The notes under the pieces are model-generated. The model did no database searches. It saw only the letters and a list, made by a program, of their open reading frames with translations, and had not been told where the DNA came from. A stretch of DNA of 64,000 bases from Psychrobacter sp. Pi2-1 (GTDB lineage Bacteria > Pseudomonadota > Gammaproteobacteria > Pseudomonadales > Moraxellaceae), in assembly GCF_904846645.1 (NCBI RefSeq), contig NZ_CAJHBO010000015.1:17961-81960 (forward strand). The letters run 5' to 3'. Shown piece by piece: positions 62,635-64,000 of this stretch. The translations under genes and the position numbers were made by a program. The stretch's first letter is position 1, and each line of letters opens with the position of its first letter.

Positions 62635-63423
62635 TTAAAACCCCCAGTGCTGTATGCGAAGTAAAACCAGCGCCATTACGATACCGACACACGCGGATAA
62701 GGTGAGCATATAGGTAAAGACCGCACGCCCAACACCAATATTGACATAGCCTTTGAGGATATCTGAGAAAGAGTTAATCAAAGGAAAACTTGGCACTAGC
62801 AGTAAAACGCTGGAGGCAACGGCGATATCAGCATTGTTACCAATATCAAAATAATAGGTCGTCGCCCCAATGAGCGAGGCAATAAAAGCAGTCACGATGA
62901 CAGTGATAAAGGGATTGAAATGATGCTTGGATAGATAAATACGGGTAAGCATCGCCACCATACCCGCGATGAAAGTCACCGCCGTAATTGACCAACTACC
63001 GCCATTCAAATAAGCAAATGCGGCACAAGATGCGCCAACAAATATACTTACGAGCCATGTTGGATATACGGTCTTATCCAACTCATCAAAGGCAAGGGTC
63101 GTGCGGTCAATTAAATCGGTACTATCGACAGTGGCTTCAGTCTTATTGACGATTTGCTGAATTTGTACCAACAGATTGACATTAATACTCTGATTAATCG
63201 TGTCTCTAGTAGTGGTGATACAGCGCTCGTCACAGATAGTCGTCAGGGTGATAGCATTAAAGTTCAGCGAACATTCGACGCTGTTCATTCCCAAGGCAAG
63301 ACCCAAACGTTTGGACAAGTCCACCACCACGGCAGACTCAGCGCCATACTGCATAAGGAGTAATCCGCAGCGCACGCATAGTCGAGTAATACGCTGCTGC
63401 TTTACGTAGCTGATAGAGGTCAT
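62635..63423 (-). CDS. YjjP/ThrE-type exporter subunit (DUF1212 half)
   Basis: 262 residues. The soluble N-terminal domain carries the family pattern RCGLLLMQYGAESAVVVDLS, then GMNSVECSLNFNAITLTTIC. Five helices follow from about residue 125 (WLVSIFVGASCAAFAYLNGG, FIAGMVAMLTRIYLSKHHFN, FITVIVTAFIASLIGATTYY) with the conserved LVPSFPLINSFSDILKGY loop and a final helix. It is the large half of a split ThrE-like exporter, immediately followed by the small half. In ThrE these are one polypeptide. The ribosome site is weak. Threonine, serine or succinate are all possible substrates. Confidence 0.88.
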   Translation of the reverse strand: MTSISYVKQQRITRLCVRCGLLLMQYGAESAVVVDLSKRLGLALGMNSVECSLNFNAITLTTICDERCITTTRDTINQSINVNLLVQIQQIVNKTEATVDSTDLIDRTTLAFDELDKTVYPTWLVSIFVGASCAAFAYLNGGSWSITAVTFIAGMVAMLTRIYLSKHHFNPFITVIVTAFIASLIGATTYYFDIGNNADIAVASSVLLLVPSFPLINSFSDILKGYVNIGVGRAVFTYMLTLSACVGIVMALVLLRIQHWGF

Positions 63424-63556
63424 GGGTGAGATACGCAGGTTGGTTGGTATTGATACGCTATTATAAAGGGTCTGAATGGTGATGCGCAGCCATTATCGGA
63501 TATTATGTTTGATGCTACTATTATAAAGCGTAAACCCCTATCGCAAGGAGCATAAA

Positions 63557-63838
63557 ATGCACATCGCTATTTTGACTTTGACGTTTGCATTGCCCGGTTG
63601 TGGCTCGCTAAAAGAGAAACGCCACCGTATGGGCGGCTTGCATGCGCGCTTTGGTAATACGCCAAGTGTCGCAGTATGTGAGAGCGGTGAGCGGGATCGG
63701 CATGATGCCAGCGAGTGGACGTTTGTGATTGTCGGGCTGTCTAAACGTGAGGTCGAGTCGCAGTGTAGTCAGATTGAGGAGAAGCTAGAACGTACGGTAG
63801 ATGCACGGGTCATGAATGTGGAGAGGGAGTTTGTTTAG
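63557..63838 (+). CDS. DUF503 (YlxP-like) family protein
   Basis: 93 residues with the DUF503 layout: strand MHIAILTLTFALPGCGSLKE, the basic helix KEKRHRMGGLHARFGNTPSV, strand VAVCESGERDRHDASEWTFV, and the C-terminal EEKLERTVDARVMNVEREF. The SLKEKR motif is the family hallmark. Relatives such as YlxP lie next to rbfA/infB in Firmicutes and may touch ribosomes; here it stands alone and the function is unknown. AAGGAG lies 8 bases before the ATG. It is divergent from the exporter genes and is the last complete gene before the IS edge. Confidence 0.82.
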   Translation: MHIAILTLTFALPGCGSLKEKRHRMGGLHARFGNTPSVAVCESGERDRHDASEWTFVIVGLSKREVESQCSQIEEKLERTVDARVMNVEREFV

Positions 63839-63939
63839 GTTGGGGCGTCTTTGTAGATAGCAAATCTAGCTTTCTGAGCTATGCTGAAGAAACCGTACAA
63901 CTAAACTTGGTAAACTAAGCGTATTAACTGGAGTTTACC

Positions 63940-64000
63940 ATGACCAAGAAAGTAAGAACCTACAGTGACGAATTTAAAGCAGAAGCCGTTAAGAAGATAG
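63940..64000 (+). mobile_element. IS3-type transposase OrfA, 3'-truncated by window edge
   Basis: The last 61 bases code MTKKVRTYSDEFKAEAVKKI, the typical opening of an IS3-family OrfA (helix-turn-helix Tnp_1 domain; Y-x-x-E-F-K-x-E-A-V pattern). GGAG lies 7 bases before the ATG. The left inverted repeat should lie between the DUF503 stop and this start, but its position cannot be fixed without the right end. Confidence 0.75.

Overview
The window is a stretch of gammaproteobacterial chromosome. Gene content and protein style (polar Asn/Asp/Ser/Thr-rich N-terminal extensions, moderate to low GC, gmk-rpoZ-spoT-ridA order, hydrolase-only SpoT signature) point to Moraxellaceae, most likely Psychrobacter. 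The assignment rests on recognition of protein families and was not checked against a database. Nearly everything is core housekeeping DNA. The only mobile element is an IS3-type transposase start cut by the right edge. No rRNA, tRNA, CRISPR array, prophage or classical defence island was seen.

Layout. 1-8.2 kb: a CHAP-like amidase cut by the left edge, a DOMON-like protein, then the classic yhbY <-> rlmE-ftsH-folP neighbourhood, followed by sdhE-ygfX and a DUF937 protein. 8.4-16.4 kb: recA-recX on the minus strand, a 1.06-kb gene-free region carrying DnaA-box-like sites next to a very AT-rich tract, trmB, a DUF2628/pilin-like fusion, a Kef-type antiporter and an unknown gene. 16.6-24.6 kb, minus strand: a CDF zinc exporter, priA, and gmk-rpoZ-spoT-ridA. 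24.9-35.3 kb, plus strand: ispH, a thioesterase, htpG, a membrane-anchored C13 (legumain-like) peptidase, S-formylglutathione hydrolase, DUF2805, rpe and small membrane proteins. 35.4-40.5 kb: rpmB-rpmG with a long leader, a large Ig-like surface lipoprotein, purU and a CcsA-like protein. 40.9-47.5 kb, plus strand: ffh, tsaB, uppP, rsmJ, ubiA and DUF4112. 47.6-52.5 kb, minus strand: lipoprotein, yjbQ, mnmC, a coiled-coil membrane protein, yciI and yciB. 52.7-64 kb: yciV, a diguanylate cyclase, truD, a Rieske/FAD oxidoreductase, a GNAT enzyme, a gene-like frame with an internal stop beside a DUF2846 lipoprotein, gor, a two-gene ThrE-like exporter, DUF503 and the IS edge.

Functional themes. RNA modification and translation are heavily represented (RlmE, YhbY, TrmB, RsmJ, MnmC, TruD, TsaB, L28, L33, Ffh). 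So are protein quality control (FtsH, HtpG, both behind sigma-32-like promoters), genome maintenance (RecA, RecX, PriA), the stringent response (SpoT, with omega and Gmk), and envelope biogenesis (UppP, IspH, UbiA, YciB, lipoproteins).

Most worth a second look: the DnaA-box cluster upstream of recA, the degenerate synthetase domain of SpoT, the DUF2628-pilin-like fusion, the membrane C13 peptidase, a 71-codon frame broken by one TGA, and an intrinsic terminator placed inside the gmk leader. I did not find a clearly new multi-gene system.
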